DNA of 64,000 nt, from positions 7,316,001-7,380,000 of the forward strand of contig NZ_JAUSZM010000003.1 of assembly GCF_030817655.1 (NCBI RefSeq), given 5' to 3'. Numbering within the stretch: position 1 is the stretch's first letter; each line of letters begins with the position of its first letter. This document shows, piece after piece, positions 25,453-33,843 of the stretch. The notes beneath the pieces were generated by a model. The model saw only the letters and a program-made list of their open reading frames with translations, had not been told where the DNA came from and did not search any database. This DNA is from Streptomyces sp. V4I2 (GTDB taxonomy: Bacteria > Actinomycetota > Actinomycetes > Streptomycetales > Streptomycetaceae). The translations under genes were made by a program, and so were the position numbers.

Positions 25453-25491
25453 AATTCTCCCGGCGTACAGGCACGTACTGAAGGGGGAACC

Positions 25492-26001
25492 ATGGGAGTT
25501 CCGGCCGCCGCACCGAAAGAACCGCGGCATCCGCGCGCCGCCGCCGCCGAAACCTCGGTGGCCTTCGACGCGCTGGACCGGCAGATCCTCCAGCTGCTCC
25601 AGACCGACGGCCGGATCAAACTCAGCGAGCTGGGCCGCCGGGTCCGGCTGAGCCCGGCGGCGGTCACCGAGCGGGTACGGCGGCTGGAGGCGGCGGGCGT
25701 GATCAGTGGGTACGGCGCCCACGTCGTCCCGGGCCGGCTCGGCTACGGCATCCAGGCGTTCATCCGCGTCAACCCGCACGGCGGCTACACGCTGAAACAC
25801 CCGAGGACCCTGGAGCTGATGGAGCGCCCCGAGATCACCGAGGTGCACCACGTGGTCGGCGAGGACTGCTGGATCCTCAAGGTCGCGGTCCAGGACACCG
25901 TCCACCTGGAGGAAGTCCTCGAAGACGTCTCCGTCCTGGGGCGCACGACGACCTCGATCGTGCTGACCTCCCCGGTGGAGCGGAAACCGCTGTTGCCTTG
26001 A
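25492..26001 (+). CDS. Lrp/AsnC family regulator
   Basis: 169 residues: N-terminal winged helix (LDRQILQLLQTDGRIKLSELG then LSPAAVTERVRRLEAAGVI) and a C-terminal RAM effector domain (EVHHVVGEDCWILKVAVQD). A 20-residue Ala/Pro-rich extension precedes the HTH. The start ATG at 25492 follows AAGGGGG. Divergent from the epimerase-reductase operon and immediately upstream of a MerR gene. Ligands of the family are usually amino acids; the actual one is unknown. Confidence 0.92.
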   Translation: MGVPAAAPKEPRHPRAAAAETSVAFDALDRQILQLLQTDGRIKLSELGRRVRLSPAAVTERVRRLEAAGVISGYGAHVVPGRLGYGIQAFIRVNPHGGYTLKHPRTLELMERPEITEVHHVVGEDCWILKVAVQDTVHLEEVLEDVSVLGRTTTSIVLTSPVERKPLLP

Positions 26002-26015
26002 CGTCGGCGTCAAGG
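25996..26015. promoter_or_regulatory. MerR-type operator
   Basis: CCTTGACG-TCGG-CGTCAAGG is a perfect inverted repeat with a 4-base centre, 15 bases before the MerR start codon. It contains the TTGACG -35 element, as usual for MerR-controlled promoters, and overlaps the stop codon of the Lrp gene. Confidence 0.75.
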
Positions 26016-26030
26016 CTTACGTTCGTACCC

Positions 26031-26459
26031 ATGCGAATCGGCGAGCTGGCCGCGCGGGCCAACACCACGACCCGGACGCTGCGCTACTACGAGTCACGGG
26101 GGCTGCTGCCCGCGCGGCGGGGCGGCAACGGATACCGGACGTACGACGAGAACGACCTGAGGCTGCTGAGGCAGATCCGGACGCTGCAGGACTTCGGGTT
26201 CGACCTGGAGGAGACGCGGCCGTTCGTGGAGTGTCTGCGGGCCGGGCATCCGGAGGGCGACTCGTGCCCGGCGTCGCTCGAGGTCTACCGGCGCAAGCTG
26301 GCGGAGCTGGACGACCTGATCGGCGAGTTGCAGGCCGTGCGTGCGCAGGTCGGGGCGCAGTTGGTGAAGGCGGAGCGGGCGCGGGACGAGCTGGCGGCCG
26401 AGGCGGAGGTTCCGGGGGGTCCGGAGCCGGTGTGCGAGCTGGGGAGGAACCTCAAGTGA
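26031..26459 (+). CDS. MerR family regulator
   Basis: 142 residues. The MerR HTH is clear (MRIGELAARANTTTRTLRYYE then GNGYRTYDENDLRLLRQI), followed by the long dimerisation helix LEVYRRKLAELDDLIGEL. Two cysteines are close to the helix (VECLRAGHPEGDSCPAS), a spacing that could bind metal or sense redox state, plus one near the C-terminus (PVCEL). The ATG at 26031 gives an almost leaderless message. The thioredoxin gene overlaps its stop by GTGA, so they form one operon; redox control is a reasonable inference. Confidence 0.92.
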   Translation: MRIGELAARANTTTRTLRYYESRGLLPARRGGNGYRTYDENDLRLLRQIRTLQDFGFDLEETRPFVECLRAGHPEGDSCPASLEVYRRKLAELDDLIGELQAVRAQVGAQLVKAERARDELAAEAEVPGGPEPVCELGRNLK

Positions 26460-26788
26460 TCAAGGCGGCGGGTGTGACCGAGGTGACGGACGCGGACTTC
26501 GCGGCGGAGGTGATCGGGGCGGAGCTGCCGGTGCTGGTGGAGTTCACCGCCGACTGGTGCCCGCCGTGCCGGCAGATGGGGCCGGTGCTCAGCGCCCTCG
26601 CCGAGGAGGAGGGGGAGCGGCTGAAGGTGGTCCAGCTGGACGTGGACACCAACCCGGAGACCACCAACGCGTACAAGGTGCTGTCCATGCCGACCTTCAT
26701 GGTGTTCCGGGGCGGCGAGGCCGTGAAGGCGATGGTGGGGGCCCGGCCCAAGCGCCGGCTCCTGGAGGAGCTGTCCGACGTGCTCTGA
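26456..26788 (+). CDS. trxA: Thioredoxin
   Basis: 110-residue disulfide reductase with VEFTADWCPPCRQMGPVL, i.e. active site WCPPC rather than the common WCGPC, and the cis-proline SMPTFMVF. The change of Gly to Pro in the active site is seen in some thioredoxin-like proteins and should raise its redox potential somewhat. The GTG at 26456 overlaps the TGA of the MerR gene and has GGAGG eight bases upstream. The operon ends in a strong terminator. Confidence 0.93.
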   Translation: MIKAAGVTEVTDADFAAEVIGAELPVLVEFTADWCPPCRQMGPVLSALAEEEGERLKVVQLDVDTNPETTNAYKVLSMPTFMVFRGGEAVKAMVGARPKRRLLEELSDVL

Positions 26789-26812
26789 GCGCCACGAGCC
26801 CGTCTACGCGGA

Positions 26813-26848
26813 AATCCCCCGAGCAATTGCGCTCGGGGGATTTCTTTG
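26813..26848 (+). terminator. Terminator after thioredoxin gene
   Basis: AAATCCCCGAGC (26813-26824) pairs with GCTCGGGG-G-ATTT (26831-26843), one bulged G, around loop AATTGC, followed by CTTT. It is a good intrinsic terminator. Confidence 0.85.
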
Positions 26849-26931
26849 CGTATATTCAATGGTTCGCGACTTCAAGGATATTGAGTCGCAAAGAAGCTCA
26901 GTGAGCACAGTATATCCGGGCGGGAGCGGAA
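26849..26931 (+). promoter_or_regulatory. AT-rich leader of helD
   Basis: This stretch is unusually AT-rich for the window. It contains an imperfect inverted repeat, TTCGCGACTTCAA (26863-26875) with TTGAGTCGCAA (26881-26891). GGGAG at 26922-26926 is the ribosome binding site, five bases before the TTG start. No rifamycin-associated element was recognised. Confidence 0.45.
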
Positions 26932-29193
26932 TTGTCAAACACCGGTTTTCAAGACAGTGAAGACATTGAATTGCGGCAGGAGCAGCAATTCATCGACGAG
27001 CTCTATGTGCGGGTCGACGCCCTGCGCGGCGACACCGAGGGCTCGGTCACGGACGCGCTCGCCCAGGGCAACACCCCCATGCAGGCCCGCCTCGAACGGG
27101 ACATCCTGGTCGCCGAGCGCTCGGGCCTGCTGGCGGCGCTGAACGCGGTGGACGGCTCGCTCTGCTTCGGCCGGATCGACCTCACCTCGGGCGTCAGCCA
27201 CCACATCGGCCGGATCGGCCTGCGCGCCGACGACGACGAGCGCACGCCGGTCCTGATCGACTGGCGGGCGGACGTGGCCCGGCCCTTCTACCTGGCCACC
27301 GGCCACACCCCGATGGGCCTGCGCCGGCGCCGGCACCTCACCACCGACGGCCGCCGGGTCACCGCCCTGCACGACGAGATCCTCGACCTCGGCGACGCCA
27401 CCCGCACCGGCCACGAGGACCCGACCGGCGACGCCGTCCTGCTCTCGGCGCTCAACTCCGCGCGCACCGGCCGGATGGGCGACATCGTGCAGACCATCCA
27501 GGCCGAGCAGGACGAGATCATCCGCGCGCCCCACCGAGGGATCCTGGTGGTCGAGGGCGGCCCAGGCACCGGCAAGACGGCGGTCGCCCTGCACCGGGCC
27601 GCGTACCTGCTGTACGAGCACCGGGAGTTGCTCGCCAAGCGGGCCGTCCTCATCGTCGGCCCCAACCCCGCCTTCCTCGGCTACATCGGCGAGGTCCTGC
27701 CCTCGCTGGGCGAGACCGGTGTCCTGCTGGCCACGGTCGGCGAGCTGTTCCCCGGCGTGAAGGCACGGGCGACGGACCCGCCCGAGGCGGCCGCGGTCAA
27801 GGGCCGTGCCGACATGGCGGACGTCCTCGCCGCCGTCGTACGCGACCGTCAGTCGCTGCCCGACCCGGTGATCACGATCGAGCACGACCGCGAGATCCTG
27901 ATGCTGGACGACGACCTGGTCAACATGGCCCGCGAGCGCACCCGGGCGGCCGAACTCCCGCACAACGCGGCACGCGAGCACTTCGAGGGCCACATCCTCA
28001 ACACGCTCACCGACATGGTCGCCGAGCGCATCGGCACGGACCCGTACGACGGCTCCAATCTGCTGGACCCGAGCGACATCACCCAGATCCGCGACGAACT
28101 CGCCGAGAACCCGGAAGTCTGGTCGGCGATCCACCAGTTGTGGCCGAGGGTGACCCCGCAGCGGCTCGTCGCCGACTTCCTGGCGGAACCCGAGGGGTAC
28201 GTGAGCGCCGAGGACGCCGCTGCCATCCGGCGCCCGGTGACGCGGGCGTGGACCGTGGCGGACGTACCGCTGCTCGACGAGGCGGCGGAACTGCTCGGCG
28301 AGGACGACCGGGTGGCGCGGGCGCGGGCGGAGCGGGAGCGCGAGACGCAGGTCGCTTATGCGCAGGGCGTCCTCGACGTCTCGTACGCCTCCCGCACCTA
28401 CGAGTTCGAGGACAAGGACGAGGAGGACTCCGAGGTCCTGTCCGCGCACGACATCATCGACGCGGAGCGCTTCGCCGAACGCCACGAGGAGGACGACCAC
28501 CGCAGCGCCGCCGAGCGCGCGGCGGCCGACCGCACCTGGGCGTTCGGGCACATCATCGTCGACGAGGCGCAGGAACTGTCGCCGATGGCCTGGCGGCTGC
28601 TCATGCGGCGCAGCCCGACCCGCTCGATGACCCTGGTCGGGGATCCGGCGCAGACCGCGGAGGCGGCGGGCGTCGGCTCCTGGGCGGGCATCCTGGAGCC
28701 GTTCGTCGAGGACCGCTGGGAGCACACGCGTCTTGGCGTCAACTACCGCACGCCGGCCGAGATCATGGACGTGGCGGCGGCCGTCGTACGTGCCGAGCAG
28801 CCCGGCTTCGAGCCGCCGAGTTCGGTGCGGTCCACGGGGGTACGGCCCTGGGTGCGCGCCACCGACGACCTGCCCGAAGCCGTGGCCAAGGCGGTCGGGG
28901 AACTCACCCCGGCCGAGGGCCGCCTCGCGGTCATCGCCCCGCGCGACCTGCACCGCCGGCTGGCCGCCCGGCTGGACGGAGTGACGGCGGACGCGGAGCC
29001 CGACCTGACCCGGACCGTCGTCCTCCTGGACCCCCGGCAGTCGAAGGGCCTGGAGTTCGACTCGGTGCTGGTGGTCGAGCCCGCGCACTACGGCACGAGC
29101 GACCTGTACGTCGCGCTGACCCGGGCGACCCAGCGGCTCGGGGTGCTGCACACCGGGCAACTGCCGAAGGCGCTGGCCGAGGCGTTCGGGTAG
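26932..29193 (+). CDS. helD: HelD-type RNA polymerase-associated ATPase
   Basis: 753-residue UvrD/Rep-like superfamily 1 ATPase. HelD proteins insert arms into the RNA polymerase channels and use ATP to free stalled enzyme from DNA. Here an N-terminal coiled-coil arm (residues 8-70, IELRQEQQFIDELYVRVDAL) precedes Walker A EGGPGTGKTAVALHRAAYLL (208-227), a long insert, an acidic segment (EFEDKDEEDSE), Walker B HIIVDEAQELSPMAWRLLMR near residue 541, VGDPAQT, NYRTP, and motif VI VALTRATQRL. The TTG start at 26932 is supported by GGGAG. Some family members give rifamycin resistance, but without the regulatory element that assignment is not made. Convergent with the ROK gene, 21 bases apart. Confidence 0.9.
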   Translation: MSNTGFQDSEDIELRQEQQFIDELYVRVDALRGDTEGSVTDALAQGNTPMQARLERDILVAERSGLLAALNAVDGSLCFGRIDLTSGVSHHIGRIGLRADDDERTPVLIDWRADVARPFYLATGHTPMGLRRRRHLTTDGRRVTALHDEILDLGDATRTGHEDPTGDAVLLSALNSARTGRMGDIVQTIQAEQDEIIRAPHRGILVVEGGPGTGKTAVALHRAAYLLYEHRELLAKRAVLIVGPNPAFLGYIGEVLPSLGETGVLLATVGELFPGVKARATDPPEAAAVKGRADMADVLAAVVRDRQSLPDPVITIEHDREILMLDDDLVNMARERTRAAELPHNAAREHFEGHILNTLTDMVAERIGTDPYDGSNLLDPSDITQIRDELAENPEVWSAIHQLWPRVTPQRLVADFLAEPEGYVSAEDAAAIRRPVTRAWTVADVPLLDEAAELLGEDDRVARARAERERETQVAYAQGVLDVSYASRTYEFEDKDEEDSEVLSAHDIIDAERFAERHEEDDHRSAAERAAADRTWAFGHIIVDEAQELSPMAWRLLMRRSPTRSMTLVGDPAQTAEAAGVGSWAGILEPFVEDRWEHTRLGVNYRTPAEIMDVAAAVVRAEQPGFEPPSSVRSTGVRPWVRATDDLPEAVAKAVGELTPAEGRLAVIAPRDLHRRLAARLDGVTADAEPDLTRTVVLLDPRQSKGLEFDSVLVVEPAHYGTSDLYVALTRATQRLGVLHTGQLPKALAEAFG

Positions 29194-29214
29194 GAACGCC
29201 CCCGGCCCCCCGGC

Positions 29215-30423
29215 TTATGCCTTCCCGCCACCCGACTCGGTCGGCACGACAGGAAGGCTGGTGGGGCGGGTGCGCAGCACCTCTTCGACCGAGGAGAGGG
29301 CGAAGCGGACCGCGCCGGTGATCACGGCCTCGTCGCCCAGGGCGGACAACTGCCATCGCGGCAGGTCGACCAGGAGGTTGCCGGCTTCCTCCTCGGCGGC
29401 GCTCAGGAGGAGTTCCGCCGCCGGCCGCAGGCCGGGGTCGGGGAAGAGGCTGGTGCCGAGCACGACCAGTGCGGGGTCGAGCGCGAGCAGCACGGGGGCG
29501 ATCCCGGCGGCCAGTCTCCGCCCGTACGACGTGATGGCCGCCTCCGCGTCCGGATCTGGGACCAGGGGTTCGAGGCCGGGCTGTGACGAGGTGCTGCCGG
29601 GGAAGCGGATGAAGCCGATCTCTCCGGCCGCACCGCGGTGCCCGCGCAGCAGGCGCCCCCCGGTGATGACACCGGCCCCGAGGCGTTCCCCGTGCAGCAC
29701 GAAGACCATCTCGTCGGCGGCGCCGCCGACCCCGCGCCACTGCTCGCCGAGCGCGGCGAGGTTGGCGTCGTTCTCCACGGCGACCGGGCAGCCGAGGGCT
29801 TCGCGGAGGACGGTGACGATGTCGGCCTCGGCCCAGTTCTTGAGGTTGTCGGCCTGCCGGATGCGGGTGTTGCTCCGGTCCACCAGGCCGGGGGTGCCCA
29901 CGGTCGCGGCCCACACCCGGCGGGCGTCGGCTCCGGAGCGCTCGATCGCGTTCCGTACCACCGCCACGACGGCGCGGGCGCGGGCCTGGCCACCCAGGTC
30001 GGCGCGGACCGCCTTGCGTTCGACGGCCACCGGCCGGCCGTCGAGGTCGGCCAGGCAGGCGCTCACCGAGCGGGCCCGTACGTCCACGCCGACGACGAAT
30101 CCGGCGTGCGGGCAGAAACGGAACCGGCGGGCCGGGCGGCCCGGCGACCGCTGGCCACGGGCGGAGACGGCCGGGGCGACCTCGATGAGCCCGCGGTCGG
30201 TGAGTTCCTCGACGATCGCCTCGACGGTGGGGCGGGAGAGCTTGGTCGCCTCGGCCAGGGTGGAGAGCCGGGGGTGCGGGTCGGCCGAGCGGACAGCGGC
30301 GAGGATGGCCGCGGCGTTCGTGGCGCGCAGGTCCGCCACGCCCACCACCGCGGGCAGTTCGCGGCCGGGGGAGTGCGGCTGCGGCAGCCCGCCGAGCGGC
30401 CACCGGTCCCTGGACGTGGCCAA
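29215..30423 (-). CDS. ROK family sugar-responsive regulator
   Basis: 402 residues. An N-terminal winged helix (STLAEATKLSRPTVEAIVEEL) is joined to a ROK kinase-like domain (VGVDVRARSVSACLADLDG, NDANLAALGE, GERLGAGVITGG, RGHRGAAGEIGFI). The zinc-binding CxCGxxGC motif of true ROK kinases is missing after GEIGF, so it should bind a sugar but not phosphorylate it. The TTG start at 30423 is well supported by AGGAGG seven bases upstream. Divergent from a CUT1 sugar importer with sugar-type dehydrogenases, so it probably represses that operon; a palindrome near the promoter is a candidate operator. Confidence 0.9.
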   Translation of the reverse strand: MATSRDRWPLGGLPQPHSPGRELPAVVGVADLRATNAAAILAAVRSADPHPRLSTLAEATKLSRPTVEAIVEELTDRGLIEVAPAVSARGQRSPGRPARRFRFCPHAGFVVGVDVRARSVSACLADLDGRPVAVERKAVRADLGGQARARAVVAVVRNAIERSGADARRVWAATVGTPGLVDRSNTRIRQADNLKNWAEADIVTVLREALGCPVAVENDANLAALGEQWRGVGGAADEMVFVLHGERLGAGVITGGRLLRGHRGAAGEIGFIRFPGSTSSQPGLEPLVPDPDAEAAITSYGRRLAAGIAPVLLALDPALVVLGTSLFPDPGLRPAAELLLSAAEEEAGNLLVDLPRWQLSALGDEAVITGAVRFALSSVEEVLRTRPTSLPVVPTESGGGKA

Positions 30424-30475
30424 TGATCAACCTCCTGTTGTGACCGCCCGACGATAACAATCCAGCCATGAGTCC

Positions 30476-30520
30476 TTGACGCCTGCCGGGCTCGCTCTGA
30501 TTATAAAACGCAACTGCGTT
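30476..30520 (+). promoter_or_regulatory. Promoter and candidate ROK operator
   Basis: TTGACG (30476-30481) is followed after 17 bases by GATTAT, or after 20 by TATAAA (30502-30507). Overlapping the -10 is a 14-bp palindrome AACGCA-AC-TGCGTT (30507-30520). This AT-rich patch sits between the divergent ROK regulator and importer genes. Confidence 0.6.
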
Positions 30521-30599
30521 ATCGAACTAATCGAACGATCTTCTCGCCCCTCCTCCGCCGCCTCCGCCGCGCCGCGTCCCGTCACGCCCAGGAGATCCC

Positions 30600-31940
30600 A
30601 TGAGCCCCAGCCCGTCGTCCCTGTCCAGACGTACCCTCCTCGCGGCCACCGGCGCGGTCGGCGCCGCGGCACTCGCCGCGTGCAGCGATCTGACTCCGGG
30701 CGCCTCGTCCGCCGAGAAGAGCAGCTCCGGCCCCGTCTCCACGGCGGTACCGGCCGACGAGAAGATCACGCTGGTGGTCGCCGACGCCGACGACACCACC
30801 ATGACCCCGGGTCTGATCGCGGCCTTCCGCGCGAAGCACCCCAACATCACTGTGAAGCGCCAGTACACGGGCTGGGACGACTACCTCAAGAGCATCAACA
30901 CCACCATGTCGGCCGACAGCGCCCCCGACATCGCGCAGTTCACCTCCGGCATGCAGAACCTCGTCCCCGGACGGCTGCTGCTCAAGGTCGGCGAGTACGG
31001 CAAGGCGTACGGCTGGGCCGAGAAGTTCCCCGGCCTGGACCAGATCACCCTCACCCCGGACGGCAAGACCGTAGGCACCGGTGACCTCTACGGGGTGGGC
31101 GCGGGCCTGTCCTTCGAAGGCGTCTACTACAACAAGGCCAAGGCGCGGAAGCTGGGCCTGACCGTTCCCCCGGCCACCCTGGAGGACCTGGAGGCCCTGT
31201 TCGCCAAGGCCAAGGCGGCCGGCGAGACCGCGCTGGTCGCCGGCAACCTCGACGGCGGCCTCAACCACCCCTTCAACGTGCTGCTCTCGGCCTACCTGAC
31301 GCCGAAGGACCGCGAGGCGTGGGCTTTTGGCCACACGAGCGCCACCATCGTGCTGCCGGAGGCCGAGAAGGCGGCCGAGACGCTCCAGCGATGGGTCGAC
31401 AAGGGGTACGTCACCCCCAAGGTCAACGGCGTCAGCGACAACGACGCCACCGCCGCGTTCGCCAAGGGCGAGGGTGTCTTCCGGATCAGCGGCAACTGGG
31501 CGGCGGCCGCGGTGGCCAAGGGTCTGGGGGAGGGGGCCGGCTACTTCAACATGCCGCCCGTCACCGCGGGCGGGAAGGTCCGCACCACCGGCGCCGGGGT
31601 GTACTACTGCGTGTCCGGCAAGTCGAAGAACGCCGCCGCGGCCGCCGCCTTCCTCGACTTCGCCGCCGGTGCCAAGGCCGCCGCGATCACCGCCAAGGCG
31701 GGCTTCATGGCCCCCGACGCGGGCGCCATGCCGAGCCAGAGCGGACTGCTGGGCGATGTCCAGAAGGGCTGGCAGACCGTCGTCAAGGACGCCGGCCTGC
31801 AGCCGTTCATCCAGAACGCCTCCAGCCCGACGATGGGCGACACCCTCACCACCCAGCTGCAGTTGCTCGCCGGAGGCAAGGTCACCCCCGAGAAGTTCCT
31901 GGCCGGCCTCCAGACGGACTTCGAGAACTACCACAAATGA
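30600..31940 (+). CDS. Extracellular sugar-binding lipoprotein of ABC importer
   Basis: 446-residue SBP_bac_1 protein. The signal has a twin-arginine-like start SRRTLLAATGAV and lipobox LAAC (Cys28), so it may use the Tat route before lipidation, as many Streptomyces binding proteins do. The fold is recognisable by WDDYLKSINTTMSADSAPDIAQF (shortened here: TTMSADSAPDIAQF) and GEGVFRISGNW. The ATG at 30600 has CAGGAG five bases upstream. First gene of an importer operon overlapping two permease genes, followed by two Gfo/Idh/MocA dehydrogenases; an inositol or oxidised-sugar ligand is possible but unproven. Confidence 0.93.
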   Translation: MSPSPSSLSRRTLLAATGAVGAAALAACSDLTPGASSAEKSSSGPVSTAVPADEKITLVVADADDTTMTPGLIAAFRAKHPNITVKRQYTGWDDYLKSINTTMSADSAPDIAQFTSGMQNLVPGRLLLKVGEYGKAYGWAEKFPGLDQITLTPDGKTVGTGDLYGVGAGLSFEGVYYNKAKARKLGLTVPPATLEDLEALFAKAKAAGETALVAGNLDGGLNHPFNVLLSAYLTPKDREAWAFGHTSATIVLPEAEKAAETLQRWVDKGYVTPKVNGVSDNDATAAFAKGEGVFRISGNWAAAAVAKGLGEGAGYFNMPPVTAGGKVRTTGAGVYYCVSGKSKNAAAAAAFLDFAAGAKAAAITAKAGFMAPDAGAMPSQSGLLGDVQKGWQTVVKDAGLQPFIQNASSPTMGDTLTTQLQLLAGGKVTPEKFLAGLQTDFENYHK

Positions 31941-32917
31941 CCACGGCCGACCGACTGACCGAGCCCGCCCCCGCTCCCCGCACCGCGCGTTCGGCGAAGC
32001 GGGGAGCGGGCCCCGCCGTGCACCGGCGCCCCCGCACGGTACGGTCCGGCCGCCGCCGGCGCCGGGCCGTGGCGTTGCTGTACCTGCTGCCGGCTCTGCT
32101 GCCCTACACGCTCTTCGCCGTGCTGCCGCTGCTGCACACCGCGTACCTCTCCCTGTTCGACTGGGACGGGGTGACCCTGCCGTCCTTCGTCGGAGTCGAC
32201 AACTACCGCCGTATCGGCACCGACCCGCAACTGCGGGCCGCCGCCTGGCACGCCGGCGCCCTGATCCTGTTCTTCTCCGTCCTGCCGATCTGCGTGGGGC
32301 TGGTCTCGGCGGCGATCGTGTCCCGGCGTGCCGGGCGCCGGGGGACCGCCCTGGTGCGCACGGTGCTGTTCCTGCCCCAGGTCATCCCGCTGGTCGCGGT
32401 CGGCATCCTCTGGCGCTGGGTGTACGGCGAGGACGGCACCCTCAACCAGGCGCTGCGGGCGGTCGGCCTCGGCGGCCTCACCGACGCCTGGCTGGGCAGC
32501 TTCACCTGGGCGCTGCCGGCCGTCGGACTGATCGGGACCTGGGTCGTCTCGGGCCTGTGCATGGTGCTGTTCCTGTCCGGGACCCAGCGCATCGACCAGG
32601 AGATATACGAGGCGGCACGGATGGACGGGGCAGGCCCCGTACGCGAGTTCACGGCCATCACCGTCCCGCTGCTGCGGCCGGAACTCGCCATTGCACTGTC
32701 CATCACCGTGATCGCCGCCCTGTCCAGCTTCGACCTCATCTACATCACCACCGGGGGAGGCCCGGGCAACAGCACCGTCGTCCCCGGCATCCTCATCTAC
32801 CGCCTCGCCTTCGGGGGCGGCGCCGTCGGTGTGGCCAGCGCCCTGGCGATCGTGCTGACGGTGGTCATCTCCCTCGCCGTCCTGGTGATCAACCGGCTGT
32901 CCAGGGAGGCACCGTGA
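31937..32917 (+). CDS. Carbohydrate ABC importer permease (MalF type)
   Basis: 326 residues with an arginine-rich cytoplasmic N-terminus (residues 15-44), six membrane helices starting at AVALLYLLPALLPYTLF, and the EAA loop YEAARMDGAGPVREFTAITV. The ATG at 31937 overlaps the stop of the binding-protein gene (ATGA). Works with the next gene product and, as no ATPase gene is present, probably with the shared MsiK ATPase. Confidence 0.94.
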   Translation: MTTADRLTEPAPAPRTARSAKRGAGPAVHRRPRTVRSGRRRRRAVALLYLLPALLPYTLFAVLPLLHTAYLSLFDWDGVTLPSFVGVDNYRRIGTDPQLRAAAWHAGALILFFSVLPICVGLVSAAIVSRRAGRRGTALVRTVLFLPQVIPLVAVGILWRWVYGEDGTLNQALRAVGLGGLTDAWLGSFTWALPAVGLIGTWVVSGLCMVLFLSGTQRIDQEIYEAARMDGAGPVREFTAITVPLLRPELAIALSITVIAALSSFDLIYITTGGGPGNSTVVPGILIYRLAFGGGAVGVASALAIVLTVVISLAVLVINRLSREAP

Positions 32918-33792
32918 CCTCGACGACCTCGACGACCTCGACGACCTCACCGGCCTCACCGGCCTCGACGACCGGAGCGGTCACCGGGCGGCTGGCGGCA
33001 CCCGTCGTGCTCGCGCTGTTCATGGCCGCCGTCCTCGTGCCGTTCGCCTCCCTGCTGCTGGCCTCCCTCCAGCCGGCGGGCGCTCCGCTGACCGGCTTCG
33101 CCCTGCCCGACGGACTGCACTTCGAGAACTTCTCCCGCGCCTGGTCCGCGGCGGGCTTCGGCACGCTGCTGCGGTCGAGTGTGGTGATCGCGCTGTGCGT
33201 GGTGCCGGCCGCGGTGGTGTGCGCGACCCTGGCCGGGTACGCGCTGGCGACCCTCGAAGTCCCCGGCCGGGGACGGCTCTACGCGTATCTGCTGCTCGGC
33301 CTGTCCATCCCCACCGAGAGCACCGTCATCCCGCTCTACTACGACATGCGTGCCCTGGGACTGACCAACACGGTGCCCGGCCTCGCCCTCGCGGAGATCG
33401 GCGCGTTCATGCCGTTCGGGGTGTTCTGGATGCGCGCCCACTTCGCCACCATGCCGCGCAGCCTGATCGAAGCGGCCCGGCTGGACGGCGCCTCGTCATG
33501 GGCGACCCTCTGGCGGATCCTGCTGCCCAGCTCCCGCCCGGCGGTGACCACGCTGGGCGTCCTGTACTTCGTGTGGAGCTGGAACCAGTTCCTGCTCCCG
33601 CTCATTCTCATCCAGGACCCGGCCCGCCGTACGGCCCCCGCCGGACTGGGCTTCTTCACCGGGCAGTACGGCGTCGACGTGCCGCTGCTCGCCGCGGCCA
33701 CCCTGATCGTGATCGCCCCGGTGGTGCTCGTCTACCTGTTCTTCCAGCGGCACTTCATCAGTGGCGTACTCAGCGGCGCCCTCAAGGGCTGA
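32914..33792 (+). CDS. Carbohydrate ABC importer permease (MalG type)
   Basis: 292 residues, six helices, EAA loop IEAARLDGASSWATLWRILL. The start is the GTG at 32914 overlapping the previous TGA. Its first 18 residues are a Thr/Ser-rich repeat (TSTTSTTSTTSPASPAS) coded by six 9-base DNA units; the importer fold starts after it. The cytoplasmic tail is normal. Confidence 0.93.
   Translation: MTSTTSTTSTTSPASPASTTGAVTGRLAAPVVLALFMAAVLVPFASLLLASLQPAGAPLTGFALPDGLHFENFSRAWSAAGFGTLLRSSVVIALCVVPAAVVCATLAGYALATLEVPGRGRLYAYLLLGLSIPTESTVIPLYYDMRALGLTNTVPGLALAEIGAFMPFGVFWMRAHFATMPRSLIEAARLDGASSWATLWRILLPSSRPAVTTLGVLYFVWSWNQFLLPLILIQDPARRTAPAGLGFFTGQYGVDVPLLAAATLIVIAPVVLVYLFFQRHFISGVLSGALKG
32917..32970 (+). 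repeat. 9-bp tandem repeat in permease start
   Basis: Six units of nine bases: ACCTCGACG three times, then ACCTCACCG, GCCTCACCG and GCCTCGACG. It keeps frame, so copy number changes would only alter the length of the Thr/Ser-rich N-terminus. Confidence 0.85.
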
Positions 33793-33843
33793 CCACACAG
33801 GCCGTACAGAAGACACCGGACATACAGGAGGTCGGAGAATTCC

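Noticed and set aside
26849..26931. Rifamycin-associated element upstream of helD
   Set aside because: Only an imperfect inverted repeat unlike the known element was seen.
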